A DNA stretch of 45,643 bases from Azolla pinnata. Its lineage: Eukaryota > Streptophyta > Polypodiopsida > Salviniales > Salviniaceae. The notes under the pieces were generated by a model. That model was not told the DNA's origin and did not search any database. It worked only from the letters and a program-made list of their open reading frames with translations. The stretch is from NCBI GenBank assembly GCA_037176905.1, contig JBBBWG010028511.1:7413-53055 (forward strand), given 5' to 3'. Position numbers and translations under genes: made by a program. Positions 23,081 to 39,200 of this stretch are shown here, in pieces (within the stretch, counting starts at the first letter, position 1; each line of letters opens with the position of its first letter).

Positions 23081-24125
23081 AATGGATGTATAGATATGCA
23101 CCTCTAGGCATGACTCGATATAGAGAATCGCACGATATTCTTCGCTATAAATTTTGACCTGGAGTTTGGAGAAGCAGCCATAATTGCAAACAAGAATATC
23201 ATTGATTTCTGTGGAAGAACGGGGAAGCAAAAATTGTAATTCCTAATGGCCAATGATTGAGAATATAATCGCGGGCCTTTGTAACGACATATCGAGAACA
23301 ATCCGACTGTTTTGAAATAGAGGCTTTATTTCGGCCGACAGTCTCTTTACAGAAGGAAAAAATATATATATGCTTTAGCATTTGTATGTAAACGGGGAGG
23401 AAAAGAAGAAGAATCGTGCATGATCAAGACGTCCCACTTGCAGACGCTTGTTTTTTAATAAGCATTTCCGAGTCCCTTCAGAGAAGCCAACCAAGCGGAA
23501 ATTGAGAGTAGCAAGCTTTTCTTCAGAGCTGACTTGCCACCAGGAAATGGCCTCGACGATACCATCTGTTCACATGCCTTCGAATGGCGCCCCGATCTGG
23601 AGGAGAAGAACTCGTTCAACCTACGGAAAATAGTCTCATATTACAAAGTCATTGATGACTTCCTCTTCGCTTCTTGTTGCATCTTAAAAATTGAGCTGCA
23701 GAAGCCGACAAAAGCGCCCATTTATCTTATTGCCATTGCTATCACCACAGAGAGGAATGGGCATGATCTGGCTAGCGCATCCGCTTGATTTCCATTTCGA
23801 AAACCTTTACAAGTATGGTCCATGGCTTGAACATGTCTGGCATCGGTGTGCTCTTGACACAGTTAAGGGTGCATCTAATGCTCGACTGGTGAGCAGGCGA
23901 AGGATGATTATGTCGGGATGGGGATATGTCGAGCTTGGGGCTGGACTTTCGCTATCTCGTACAATCAGCAGATAACAGAACAGATGGGAACCTCTGGAAT
24001 GCAAGATCCGAGATTAAAAGATGACAGGATGGAGCCCAGCTTTCAGTCAAAAAACACAGAAGAGGGTACGTATGAAATGATGAAAAAAAAGGAGAAAAAA
24101 CACTGAGCAATCCTATCAGAATGTA
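23081..24125. other. Intergenic DNA between the PPR and beta-amylase genes
   Basis: No supported gene. Overlapping plus-strand ORFs of 60-94 codons lie at 23448-24106, but none has a recognisable motif, consistent codon bias or plausible splice join to the beta-amylase gene. A weakly expressed leader exon cannot be excluded. Confidence 0.5.
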
Positions 24126-24612
24126 TAGATGAATGAGTTGAAATAAGGGATATATATATAATTCTATGAATTAGTTGGAATTGAATTGAAATTGAGTTGA
24201 AGTAAGGAAAGGAGATGTCAATATGAATTAGTTGCTTGACTTGAATTTGAGTTGAAATAAGGAAGGGAAATGTAAATATGAATGAGTTGAAATTGAGTTG
24301 AAATAAGGGAAGGAAATGTAAATATGAATGAGTTGAAAAAAAGGAAAAGGAAAGGTAAATATGAATGAGTTGAAATCGAGTTGAAATAAGGAAAAGGAAA
24401 TGTAAATATGAATGAATTGAATTTTGAGTTGAAATTGAGTTGAAATAAGGGAAGGAAATGTAAATATATGAATGAGTTGAAATTGAGTTGAAATTGAGTT
24501 GAAATAAGGAAAAGGAAATGTAAATATGAATGAGTTGAAATTGAGTTGAAATAAGGAAAGGAAATGTAAATATATGAATGAGTTGAAATTGAGTTGAAAT
24601 AAGGAAGGGATA
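24126..24612. repeat. Minisatellite built on GAGTTGAAATAAGG
   Basis: About eight copies of a variable 45-60-bp unit: GAGTTGAAATAAGGAAAGG, then AAATGTAAATATGAATGAGT, then one to three TTGAAATTGAG steps. Later copies (24360-24612) are nearly identical while the first ones are more diverged. The array ends directly at a (TTC)n microsatellite. Confidence 0.85.
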
Positions 24613-24617
24613 ACATC

Positions 24618-24756
24618 ATTCTTCTTCTTCTTCTTCTTCTTCTTCTTTGTTTAGAACAGGAAGGAAAGATAGAAAGAAATCCCCTGTTTCCATGTCTTCT
24701 TCTCCTTCCTGAAAATCTCTCCCCCCCCCCCCCCCCGCCCCCGGCTGCCTGTGGCT
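24618..24756 (+). promoter_or_regulatory. 5' leader of the beta-amylase gene with (TTC)n and poly-C tracts
   Basis: A (TTC)n run at about 24619-24646 is followed by a pyrimidine-rich leader. An uninterrupted C run of about 17 bases (24720-24736), then GCCCCCGG, sits within 40 bases of the ATG at 24757. The pyrimidine-rich character resembles the leaders of the other genes in this window. Homopolymer length here may be unreliable in short-read data. Confidence 0.55.
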
Positions 24757-28603
<3,847 letters not shown>

Positions 28604-28695
28604 AGAAGAAGAAGAAGAAGAAGTTGTCCTAAAACCTGCATTCTGTCTATGGGTCCGGCCGATGATGATCTCAGCTGGCTGCTCCTTATCGGGTA
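28604..28695 (+). other. Start of the beta-amylase 3' UTR
   Basis: A (GAA)n run of about eight units begins at the stop codon (about 28601-28624) and is followed by unique sequence. The repeat array downstream starts within the probable 3' UTR. No canonical poly(A) signal stands out before it. Confidence 0.5.
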
Positions 28696-29225
28696 AGCTA
28701 GTCATCCTCCAGAATCATTGAGCTTGCTTGCTTGGGTATATACATATATACATATACATATGTATCGTCGTAAACAAGCACATGAATGCTGAATTTCAAC
28801 TCAGTGCCAATCATCCTCCAAAATCATTGAGTTTGCTTGGGTATATACATATATACATATCCATATGTATCATCGTAAACAAGCACATGAATGCTGAATT
28901 TCAACTCAGCGCCAGTCATCCTCCAAAATCATTGAGCTTGCTTGGGTATATACATATATACATATACGCATCATCGTAAACAGGCAACATGAATGCTGAA
29001 TTTGAACTCAATGCCAGTCATCCTCCAAAATCATTGAGCTTGCTTGGGTATATATATATATATATATATATGCATATACGCATCATCATAAACAAGCAAC
29101 ATGAATGCTGAATTTGAACTCGATGCTAGTCATCCTCCAAATTATTTGAGCTTGCTTGGGTATATATACATATATACATATACATATCATCGTAAACAAG
29201 CACATGAGTGCTGAATCTGAACTAA
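28696..29225. repeat. Five-copy array of about 104-bp units
   Basis: Each unit carries GTCATCCTCCAAAATCATTG, AGCTTGCTTGGGTATATACA, a variable (TA)/(CATA) stretch, CATCGTAAACAAGCACATGA and ATGCTGAATTTCAACTCA. GCTTGGGTATATA recurs at about 28732, 28837, 28940, 29043 and 29153. Copies differ mainly in the length of the TA-rich part. Short plus-strand ORFs reading HIYIY are translations of this array and are not genes. Confidence 0.9.
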
Positions 29226-30659
29226 ATGCGGGGGTTTGTTTTTTTCTTCTTCCTTTTTTTTTGCTTCACCCAAACCTCATCATCCATATATATATAACCT
29301 ATATTTCTTCAAAAGAGCCACCATCCCACACCAATGGGTCACATATAGAATGCAAATCTTTATGTAAATTTACATCACCGACACTATTCTTTTGCCGTGT
29401 TCCATATGTGTCCTTTCTATAGGATTTGAGATAATATACACACGTTAAGTTTGATGAAGCTCTTCATTTTGGTCTGCATACTTGCTGTTGTCCCTCTCCA
29501 TGTTTATTGTTTTGTGGGTCTCCTCCGTTGATCTATGGAGGATGGTGCCTTTGTCGCAAATATGATTTGAAACTAGATTGATGGACTTTCTAACAGCAAT
29601 TGTGAGTTTGATTGAAGCAAAAGAATCGATACATCATCTTGCGCATCTGTTATACAAAAAAACTTGGTACAACAAATAGCATTTTGCTGTGGAATTACAT
29701 CAGCCTTGCTTCCCATCCTCAATCATCATTCATGTCAGTGCTGCTCCGAACACTTAAGTGTGGACTCATTGCATCCGTTCCAGTTATTTTGTTCATGGAA
29801 TGTTAATACCAAAGTATTTCAGACTTTTGCACCACTCAAATTCGTTCGTCCATGCCCATCTACTAGCCATCTAGGTTGAAGGAGTAGGGCATTATCAACC
29901 AAGAGTGTTCCGCCACTGGGCTTTCATTGAAGGTTCCGATGATCGCAGAACGAAATAATGTTGCGCATCATGAGCAGAATATTACGAACCAACACTATTT
30001 CAGCTGTCTTTTTTTAATGGGGTTTTCATCGAAAGACGTCACAGCTCTTTAACGATCGCCCAAACGAGACAAGGCTGCATCTAAACGAGCTCAGGCATCG
30101 CGGTGACTTAGCGTGATTGGTGCTAGAGGAAACATGTCCTTGCTTGGTGCTATCGTTTCGATGCAACAATCCAAAAGGATGGCGAATTCGACGGTTTCTG
30201 CTCCTGAATTTACAGGTGTACCTTATCCACCCGAGAGAAGCCAGATTCGACGGCATTTCGGACATTCGATCACCTTTGCCAGTTTGGTTCTCCAATGATA
30301 CAACAGACAATCATCATCATGGCATTTTCCCATTGATTCAGGGTTTTTTCTCTTCTGGATAAGGAGAACAGAAAACAACTGAGGTTCTAGGTTTTCTCTA
30401 TTTCTTCCAGATGCCCCTCATAAGATAATGAAGAAGAAGAAGAAGAAGAAGAAGAAAAAGAAAAAGAAAAAGAAAAAGAGATTTTTAGTGGAGAAGAATA
30501 GAATAAAATAAGATAAAGAGATAATTTGGGGCATAAAATAATAATAATAAATAAATAAATAATAAAATAAAAATATCGCCTTCATTTTCTTCTTCTTCTT
30601 TCTTCTTCTTCTTTCTTCTTCTTCTCTGACGAAACCCTAGAGCGAGACGCAGAGAAGCC
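29226..30659. other. Intergenic region and promoter/leader of the GlyRS gene
   Basis: From 29226 to about 30400 I see unclassified AT-rich DNA with short unsupported ORFs. Low-complexity tracts follow: (GAA)n/(AAAAAG)n at about 30428-30480, (AATA)n at about 30536-30571, and (TTC)n at about 30585-30625. The last of these forms a pyrimidine-rich leader just before the GlyRS start. This resembles the pyrimidine patches common in plant core promoters. Confidence 0.55.
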
Positions 30660-33600
30660 ATGGCGGACGCAGCGGAGCTCGAGAGCTTGAGGCTCGCCTT
30701 GACCGAGAAACAAGAAGCTGTGGACCGCCAAGCCTCCCTCGTCCGATCCCTCAAAGCCTCCCATTCCGCCGTCGCCGCTGACCCCCTGACTTCCTCCGCT
30801 GCTCCCGCCCTAAACGAAGCTTCTCCCAGCCACGCCGATGTCGAAGCCGCCGTTTCCCTCCTGCAACAGCTCAAGCTCGAGCTCCAGTCTGCCTCCAAGG
30901 ACCTGTCCGCCGCTGTGTCCGGGAACGGCCCTGCTTCGAGCTACGAGACGTTCCGCAAGAACGTGAACAAGACGCTGGAGAGCAGGCTTTTCATCATCCC
31001 TTCCTTCCAGATATATGGCGGCGTCTCGGGTCTGTACGACTATGGGCCTCCTGGCTGTGCTGTAAAAGCAAATGTTTTGGCCTTCTGGAGACAGGTTTTG
31101 CCTCCCCTGGTTATTCTTGTGCACAAGAATGTCTGGTTGCTATGCTGTTGCGGGTTTTTGAACTTGATTGTAATTTTGGTTTTGCATGGATTCTTCATTT
31201 AACTCTTCTTCATATGAAGGTCAGGTTTTTCTGCATGTGGGAGAAGATTTAGCCTCTAGAATTGTGCTGTAAAATTGTGTTTTTTCATAGCTAAGAACCT
31301 ATGACATGTTCACAATAAGCATGGAAGTTTTATATTGTTACTCAGAGTGGATGTTTGGGTTTTATATTCAACTTTACTTAGTTTTTTGATCGATAACCTA
31401 AAAAGAATATTATTTTTATATACAATCTCTGAAAGGAAATCATGCCATTGCTGGATAATTTGAAAGGAATATGGTATCATAATCTATGAATAAAATTGCA
31501 CTTTTTGGTCGTTTAGTCTTTATTTCAGTGTTGGATCTTGGCAATCCTGAAATTTCTTCTCGTGCTAATGCTCACAGCACTTTGTATTGGAAGAAGGAAT
31601 GCTGGAAGTGGATTGCCCTTGTGTCACACCTCATGCAGTCTTGAAAGCTTCTGGACACGTTGACAGATTTACAGATCTTATGGTGAAGGATGAAAAGTCT
31701 GGTCAGTGCTACAGAGCTGACCATTTGCTGAAAGACTATTGCAAGGAAAACCTTGAGAAGGATTTGTTGATGCCAGAAGATAAGAGAAAAGAGTTGAAAC
31801 ATGTACTGGCTGTACTTGATGAACTTAGTGCAGAAGAGCTCGGTGCAAAAATCAAACAGTTTGGGATTGTCGCTCCCGATACAAAGAATACTCTCTCAGA
31901 TCCTTTCCCCTTCAATCTCATGTTTTCCACCTCAATTGGCCCTACTGGCCTTCTTCAAGGGTAAACTATTATTTACCAGCCTTATGATACTAGTGAACTT
32001 ATATTTCGGTAAATTACTCATGTGCGCATCCAGGGCTTTCCTTTAGAAATTGCATTTGTGTGATTTTATTTCAAAAACCCATTTTGTCTCACAAGCACAG
32101 ATACTCAAGATTACCCCCTGATGCTTGATCCTGGTAGCCTCGCTTAACTTGATCTTGGTCCTTAAATAATTTCTAGGTTTTACCCAGTAGCCCATCCTTG
32201 ACATCCATTTATCCTTTATTCTTCTTGTGCTCCTCTCCTCTCTCATTCTCTCTCTCTCTCCCCCCTCTCTCTTATGATTAGGATTTTTTTTATAATCTGT
32301 CGTTTTGGTTGTATGGAAATTTACAAGACATTGTAAGTATAATAGGTAACCACGTTAAACTGATATCTAATTTAGGAAACACCAACGTCTTTATTCATGA
32401 ATGCCTTTTTGTTGACAGATATTTGAGGCCGGAAACAGCACAGGGTATTTTCGTTAATTTTAAGGATCTATATTACTATAATGGCAGTAAACTTCCATTT
32501 GCTGCAGCTCAAATCGGGCAGGCATTCAGAAATGAGGTATTTCTATTGCTGTTTCTGGTTCGACTTGGCCTTGTAGCTGTGATCTGGAAATTTAATATTT
32601 CTTTTATTAACAGATTGCTCCTAGACAAGGTCTCTTGAGAGTCAGAGAATTTACGCTTGCTGAAATTGAGCACTTTGTTGATCCGGATGATAAGGCCCAT
32701 CCAAAATTTAAAGATGTTGCTGACATAGTCTTGTTATTGTTTCCACGAGATCAACAAATGCAAGTCAAGGAACCAATATTGACTCGGCTTGGAGATGCTG
32801 TGGGACAAGTAATACTTCAATTGCTACATGTTACCTCAATGAATGATAATTGATTAACCTGACTAATAAGTATTAAATGAATTTCTAGCGTGTGAGAACT
32901 TAGAATACAGTAGTATTTGCTGTTTGCACTGATTTTTATACAAAATAAAAAACCGTGAACAGATAAAATATGAATAAAATCGTGAGTTAACTATTGAATA
33001 TAATACTTTGTTAATTTTTTGATGTTTTGAAACGTCCTATGTTTTTTGACGTCCTACCATTCTTTGTCAAATAATCCAGTTTTCTAGTTTATGTAGCCAG
33101 TAAATTACAGTTTTCCATCGTTTTGTGGGAGTTTTCTGTGAGCATGGAATTGGAAAAGCATATGTGCTTTGTTTTACCAGCCTCAAAGTCCCTTAATGCT
33201 GAAGGCGTGATCAATAATGATTTGTCTATTTTTCTTACCAGCCTTAATGGAATCTAACGTTCATTAATGCTGAAGGCTGATAATTTGTGTAACAGGGCGT
33301 GATCAATAATGAAACGCTTGGCTACTTCATTGGCAGAACATATTTGTTCCTTACAACGCTTGGTATTGACAAAGAAAGGCTACGCTTCAGGCAGCACTTG
33401 TTAAATGAGATGGCTCACTATGCAGCAGACTGCTGGGATGCTGAAATAGAATGCTCCTATGGATGGATTGAATGTGTTGGCCTGGCAGATAGGTCTGCAT
33501 ATGATTTAAAAGCTCACACTGTAAGTGCTGCAGTCATTTTTTGGAGGATTGTAGACTAGATAAAAACATGAATGAGAAAATGAAAAGTAATCAAACATGA

Positions 33601-34824
33601 AATATGGCAGTGCTGTACACTTGTTAAAGTGGTAATATGCACACTTAATGATAAGAAATAAAGTATACGGTTTTCATTATTACTCTTTCCTGTCTCTTGC
33701 AACTCATCTAAGCATATTTAGATTTTAGGTGGGAAGTGTTTCGCTCTTGTTAAGGTCTTTACTTTGTTTTTGTTCATAATTCGTTAGTGTTTCATATATA
33801 AAGAATCTTATCTAACTCATGTATCCTTATTTCAGGAAAAGAGTAAGGTCGAACTTGTTGCCCGAGAAAAGTTTGCAGTTCCCAGAGAAGTTGAGGTTGG
33901 TACTATTTGTATTAAAAGACTGACCATTCGTTAATCTCTATTCCTATCTGTTTCTTATATCAAGAACTTACAGGAACTTTCGATTCTACCAATCAAGAAA
34001 GAAACTGGGAAATTCTTTAAAGGGGATGCCCGGAAAGTAGAGGAAGCACTGGAGGTGAGCACCTATTGTCTGATGTTTTGATCTTAATTTTTCCTTTTTT
34101 GCACTCCCATCTTTTCTTCTTCATTTCTTTCAGTTACTCTCTCTTCATATCATATTTGCCATAAATTAACTGATTAGACATTTGATATTTGAAGGCCATG
34201 CCAGAATCAGAGGCTCTGGAAATGAAAGCAAAGCTTGATGTGGAAGGTCAAGTTTTGTTTAAAGTTTGCACCCTTAATAAGGAAGTGCAAATAACAAAAG
34301 ATATGGTTTCCATCTCTAAAGATGTTAAGAAATTGACTGGAAGAACATTCACCCCGTCAGTCATCGAGCCGTCTTTTGGAATTGGTCGAATAATATATTG
34401 CTTGTATGAACATAGCTTCTACACCAGACCAAGTAAGAGTGGTGAAGAGCAATGTAATGTGTTCAAATTCTCACCAGTGGTTGCGCCAATTAAGTGCACA
34501 GTGTTCCCATTGGTTCAAAAGAGGGAGTATGAAACGACAGCTGCAAATCTCTCACGGCAACTTACACGAGTTGGGCTGTCTTGCAAGATTGATACCACTG
34601 GTACATCTATCGGGAAGAGGTATGCAAGGACTGATGAAATAGGTGTGCCATTTGCTGTTACAGTTGATGCGGAAGAGACAGTCACTGTTAGAGAGAGAGA
34701 TTCCAAAGAACAGGTACGTGTGCCAGTGGACCTTGTTCCATCTGTGCTGAAAGATCTTTGCGACCGTGTATCGACTTGGGATGAAGTAAAGTCAGCATAT
34801 GAGATAGTACAAAATGCTGTGTAG
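30660..34824 (+). CDS. Glycyl-tRNA synthetase (eukaryotic alpha2 type)
   Basis: Eight exons, 30660-31094, 31578-31960, 32419-32536, 32614-32808, 33296-33520, 33836-33895, 33974-34054 and 34195-34824, give 708 aa, close to the Arabidopsis cytosolic-type enzyme (729 aa). The enzyme charges tRNA-Gly with glycine. The N-terminus is a WHEP-type helical domain (residues about 8-85: [17 protein letters not shown], then [18 protein letters not shown]). The class II catalytic core follows: [30 protein letters not shown], motif 2 with FRNEI (309-313), [15 protein letters not shown], and motif 3 EPSFGIGR (557-564). The anticodon-binding domain is in the last 110 residues ([20 protein letters not shown]). 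No N-terminal organellar presequence is obvious from this ATG, so the product is probably cytosolic; plants often make a mitochondrial form from an upstream start, which I do not see here. All key segments are present and the gene looks intact. Confidence 0.95.
33172..33312 (+). repeat. Partial duplication of the GlyRS intron 4/exon 5 junction
   Basis: The 17 bases that open exon 5 (33296-33312, GGCGTGATCAATAATGA) also occur perfectly at 33204-33220 inside the intron. TTACCAGCCT and TTAATGCTGAAGGC precede both copies in the same order. The second copy carries extra sequence ending in GTGTAACAG, which supplies the acceptor used. Confidence 0.85.
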
Positions 34825-36221
34825 GGGATCTTTATGAAGCTTTAGCACTCAATTCTATCTTCCACAGTATGGTTGTTCGTCAATCCCATTTTTTGACATA
34901 AATACTTTCTCAAGAATATGATCAATAAGGGGTCATTATTGTCTTATTGCGGACCACTCTTGTAAGGCATCATTATTTTGTCTTGATGAGAACACTCTAC
35001 TACATTTTATGCTCAAGTTGAATATGATTCACCAGGGTAACAAAGTATTATGGCTATGTATCCAATCTTTGGAGAGTGATGGTGATGCAATATGCGTACT
35101 GTCGCTAGCCATTGCTTTAGCATATAATTCGTATGCTCCTTCTGTGAACCCCGGATCTGTGGTCTTGCAAATTAATGACGCTCAGGGAGTTTTGTGCAAG
35201 TTAATTGATCAGATCTTTGGCAGCTAGTGCAAACAAATGTGTACGACTTACTGCCTGGGGCAGCTAGTGGGAAACTTTTGGAAAGGTATCACGACGGCAA
35301 TTTCAATATTGTAGGAGTGCGGTGCAAACGAGTTAAAACAATGAGCAGCTACATGGAGAGGTTGACACTGGCTTAATGTTCAACGAGCTTGATGCTAGCT
35401 TGATATTGTTGGACAGGCAGGCCAATCAATGCTGGAGACTGATTTTGTTCAACATTTCATTTCAAATGACAAATGCCCAAGATTATTAGCCAATGGTTTC
35501 TGACAAAATCCTAGCAACCGATCGATGATATGATCAAATCAATTCCAGGCTCTGAACGGACACATGCACATGAGGGCATTATGCTAAGCCTGCTCTCAAG
35601 GCCGTATACCTCCGGGGTTCCAGCTAAAGGAAATAAACTGCCACAACAGCAAAACAAACCTCTTGTGTTCCCTCAACAAAACTGATATACAACCAGCACA
35701 TGTAGTGTAGAAGAACGAACGCGAGCTGAAGGTGTTAGTTATGTACAGCCACAACCACCCTTCTTTTGTTTCCATGCCAACCAATAAAAAACACCACCTT
35801 TAAACACCACCACCTCGGTCTCAATTCTTGAATATGATTTTCTACATATACAGCAATGATACAATCCAATCAAATACTACAGCCCTCGCATTTTTTTCGA
35901 AGGCTTACAACGTTACACAAGGTCTCGCTCGCGTGCACTATCAATGTCTGCTCGCACATCAACATCTCTATTTTACCACATTTGTGTATGTATGTACTCC
36001 TCAAACCACATCCCCCCGGTGGAGGTTCGGTGGATTTTTTACTTCACTGGCTCCCACAATGAAACACAACGCCTGACATGCACGCTCTTCTTTCTTCGCA
36101 AGCATTCCGTTCCTTCAAATATGTGTTACTGGAGCTTTTGTATGTATAGCTCACCTTCCAATTTCTTGCAAAGATTTCACGCGCTATATCGGGCATCGCC
36201 TCCCGTCTTTTAAGTAGATGG
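34825..36221. other. Convergent spacer between the GlyRS and BSL genes
   Basis: The two genes end tail to tail about 1.4 kb apart, so this region contains both 3' UTRs. A 72-codon plus-strand ORF at 35009-35227 and others at 35828-36213 have no family motif I recognise. No RNA gene or repeat array is seen. Confidence 0.55.
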
Positions 36222-39200
36222 CTACATCCATGCTAAAGATCCACGATCGTTTAAGGACGGAGGCCGACCCCGTGTCGGGGTGGGTGGCCTCTGAGTATTC
36301 AGCTCCTACATTGCACAACGATGGTTATATCAACAACATATTTTAAAAATCGTTTCATCTTTCCACAATCTAGAAAACTTCAATCATCAATGTTCACACC
36401 TGCATCCATGTGTCGTCAAGGTTGCGTTCAGGTGATGTTTCACAAGATGTCATGGCAGGAGGCAGAGGATGGATGAGTTTGGGAACCACGATCAAATCTC
36501 TACCTAGAACTAGAATTGCTCCTGCATTATTTGCTGTCCCTGAAAGGCCAAAAGCATTCGCTAAATGTGAACTGAATGAAAATAAATTAATACATACACG
36601 GCAGGACACATTTAGGGTATATAAGATTGCACAACATGATCTATTAAAAGTTTAACGATACCACTTTAGGCAATGAATCAAACCAGCCGTGAAATTTGAA
36701 GAGCATACCACAGTAGTTTGTTGCAGAGAACAATGTAATAAGATGTCCTTGTGCAAATCGCTCAAATCCATCCATAACACACTCATGTGCTCTGATTATC
36801 AGCTGAAGGTCGTTATTTTTGCAGAATTCTAAGACCCGATCAGGCTAAATCATGACAAAGTAATCTTTATTAGCGAAAACTGAAACAAAACTACAAAACA
36901 TCCCGGAGAGATAAATCATGACAAAGTAATCTTTATTAGCGAAAACTGAAACAAAACTACAAAACATCCCGGAGAAGATACACATGAATACAGCAGCCAT
37001 CAGGTAGAAGTAGATACCCCAAAAGTGACTAAGCCTGGACCTCTTGCATTTGGACGCAAGCCTTCAACACTATCATTTTCTGTGGGATCGGACCTGAAAG
37101 TATGAAATTAATTTTAAAAAAACACTTCCAGTGTATCTATGCAAGAACGCAGCAAATATAACATTCAACATACCATAACAAATCCATGAGAACGACAGAT
37201 CCTGCCTCCATTGTTATGGGACGTTGCAAATTCTCTATTTGCCCCACGTGATTTATGGAGCGCCCAATACCCCCATGCATACAGATTATCTTGTTTTCAA
37301 TGAGGGCTGCCAAGGGTAGCCAGTCAAATAATTGATTGATTCGTCGCCAAACAAAAAGCCCCTCCCTCTCACCCTGTTTGAAAAAGGTATTAGCACAAAG
37401 AAGTAAAACACATAGGATAGATAATATATAAAATACAGAACAGAATACATGGACTTACTTACCATGCGTTCAATACACTCTATCCTGAACCCAAACAAAG
37501 CATTTATATCTGCAGCCTCATGATTTCCTCTTATAAGATGCACATTGTGAGGATATTCAACCTGCCAAAACAATAACCTATTTGAGACCTGCAAACTAAA
37601 ATAGCTAATCCTCCTACTTATTTTGTTGCACCTTCTTACGATACCTTAAGCGCTAAAAGCAGCGTGATTGTTTCAAGGCTATGTTGCCCTCGGTCTACAT
37701 AATCACCTAGAAACAGATAGTCAATATACCTGAAAGAAAAGTGATCCATTAAGAGGGTAGGGTGTTACTAAATCAAAATTTAAAATGCTATGATTTTTTT
37801 TCTTTTGGAAGCCAGGGCCTAAGACTCATGGTAATGGTTCTTCATGACATAACATACGCTATATCTCCAGCAGTCGATGGAGCTCCATACTCATCAAAGA
37901 GGCGCATGAGGTCACCAAACTGCCCATGAAGGTCACCGAATATCTTGACTGGTGCTCTTAATTGAAGAACACTAGATTCTTGGGCAAAAATCCTTTCTGC
38001 ATTTTCACATAGCTCGATCACCTCATTGTAATCCAATATAAATTGCCTTTGAACGGGAGGTCTCCAACCACGAGGCTTCAGCAGGTGCCCAATGACCTGA
38101 AGTTTAAAGGATTAAATTTTTCATTGCCCAGAACAAGCTTTCCCTAGCAAAAAATGCACAATCTGAAAAACAATATTACCTTCTTAGGTACACTATGAAC
38201 TCTATCTAACAGCTTTCTAGCACTGTCTGGAGTTCCATAACTTACACGGCGCTCATTATCAAACTGATCGATCGATAACTGCCTTAAACCACCTATTGCA
38301 CCCCCAGTCTCTGAACCAGGAATCATCTGCAGTAATTGCAATAGCATAATGAGCCTGCTTTATTAAAAAAATCAATTTTTGTCTCCATACATCAACTCAG
38401 CTCACCGGTCGTTGATGAATGTGACCATCCATAGGCATATCCATGGAGGTAGTATTAACCTTGCTGAGATTTGTTGATGTCATGTGAGCAGTTTCACTGC
38501 CCAACTCGTTGTGGTCCAACTTTCCCTGCCTAGCCCTTTGCAAGGCTGCACTAATGGCTTCTGCTTCTGCAGCTGAAGCCTCCACCAAGGATTCAACTCC
38601 TTTGTTTGGTCTCCTCGCCATCTCAATCACGGGTCTGTTCACCCATTTTGCATGTAAAATCTCAAATATTCAATTCCTTATTACTGAGAAAGTAGAATCA
38701 TTATTCTTCGAGTGCAGGGTGTACAACAAATCTCACCTTTGATGACCAGATGACAAAGCACTATCTGTATGCATGTCATCATCCCCATTCATAGATGCAG
38801 AAGCTAGCCTTCCATTTGATCCTGAGCTAGTAGGGACAGGATTAATTGTTTCACCAGCATCTACATCTTCTGCCACTAACAAATCGTCTAGCAACACACC
38901 TGAAGAATGTCAACCATAATTTGATTTCAGAAATCAGAACTTGAAAACTGGATCATTCCAAATTCTTTGTTAGAATTTTCTGAGGTTAGAATGACTGAAA
39001 CTTTTGCCTCCAAAAGATCCCAGATGGAGAGGTTTCCAAAGCAAGGGAAACACTTCTACTGTTTGGTAATAAAGGCCATGAGTTGTCCGTGTAAAGAGTG
39101 ACAGGGTCATGATCAGATAAATGTGGCCTAACAAACTGCTACTGTCAGGAAAAGCAAGCCCGTTGAAAGTTGAAGTCAAGGTTCACCTCGAGGATTCCTT

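Noticed and set aside
24218-24619. 133-codon minus-strand ORF of repeated FNSISTHSY units
   Set aside because: It is a translation of the GAGTTGAAATAAGG minisatellite with no other support.
28728-29422. Short ORFs with repeated HIYIY and VNKHMNAE
   Set aside because: They are translations of the five-copy 104-bp array and its TA-rich parts.
35009-35227. 72-codon plus-strand ORF after GlyRS as a separate small gene
   Set aside because: It lies in the probable GlyRS 3' UTR and shows no family motif I can name.
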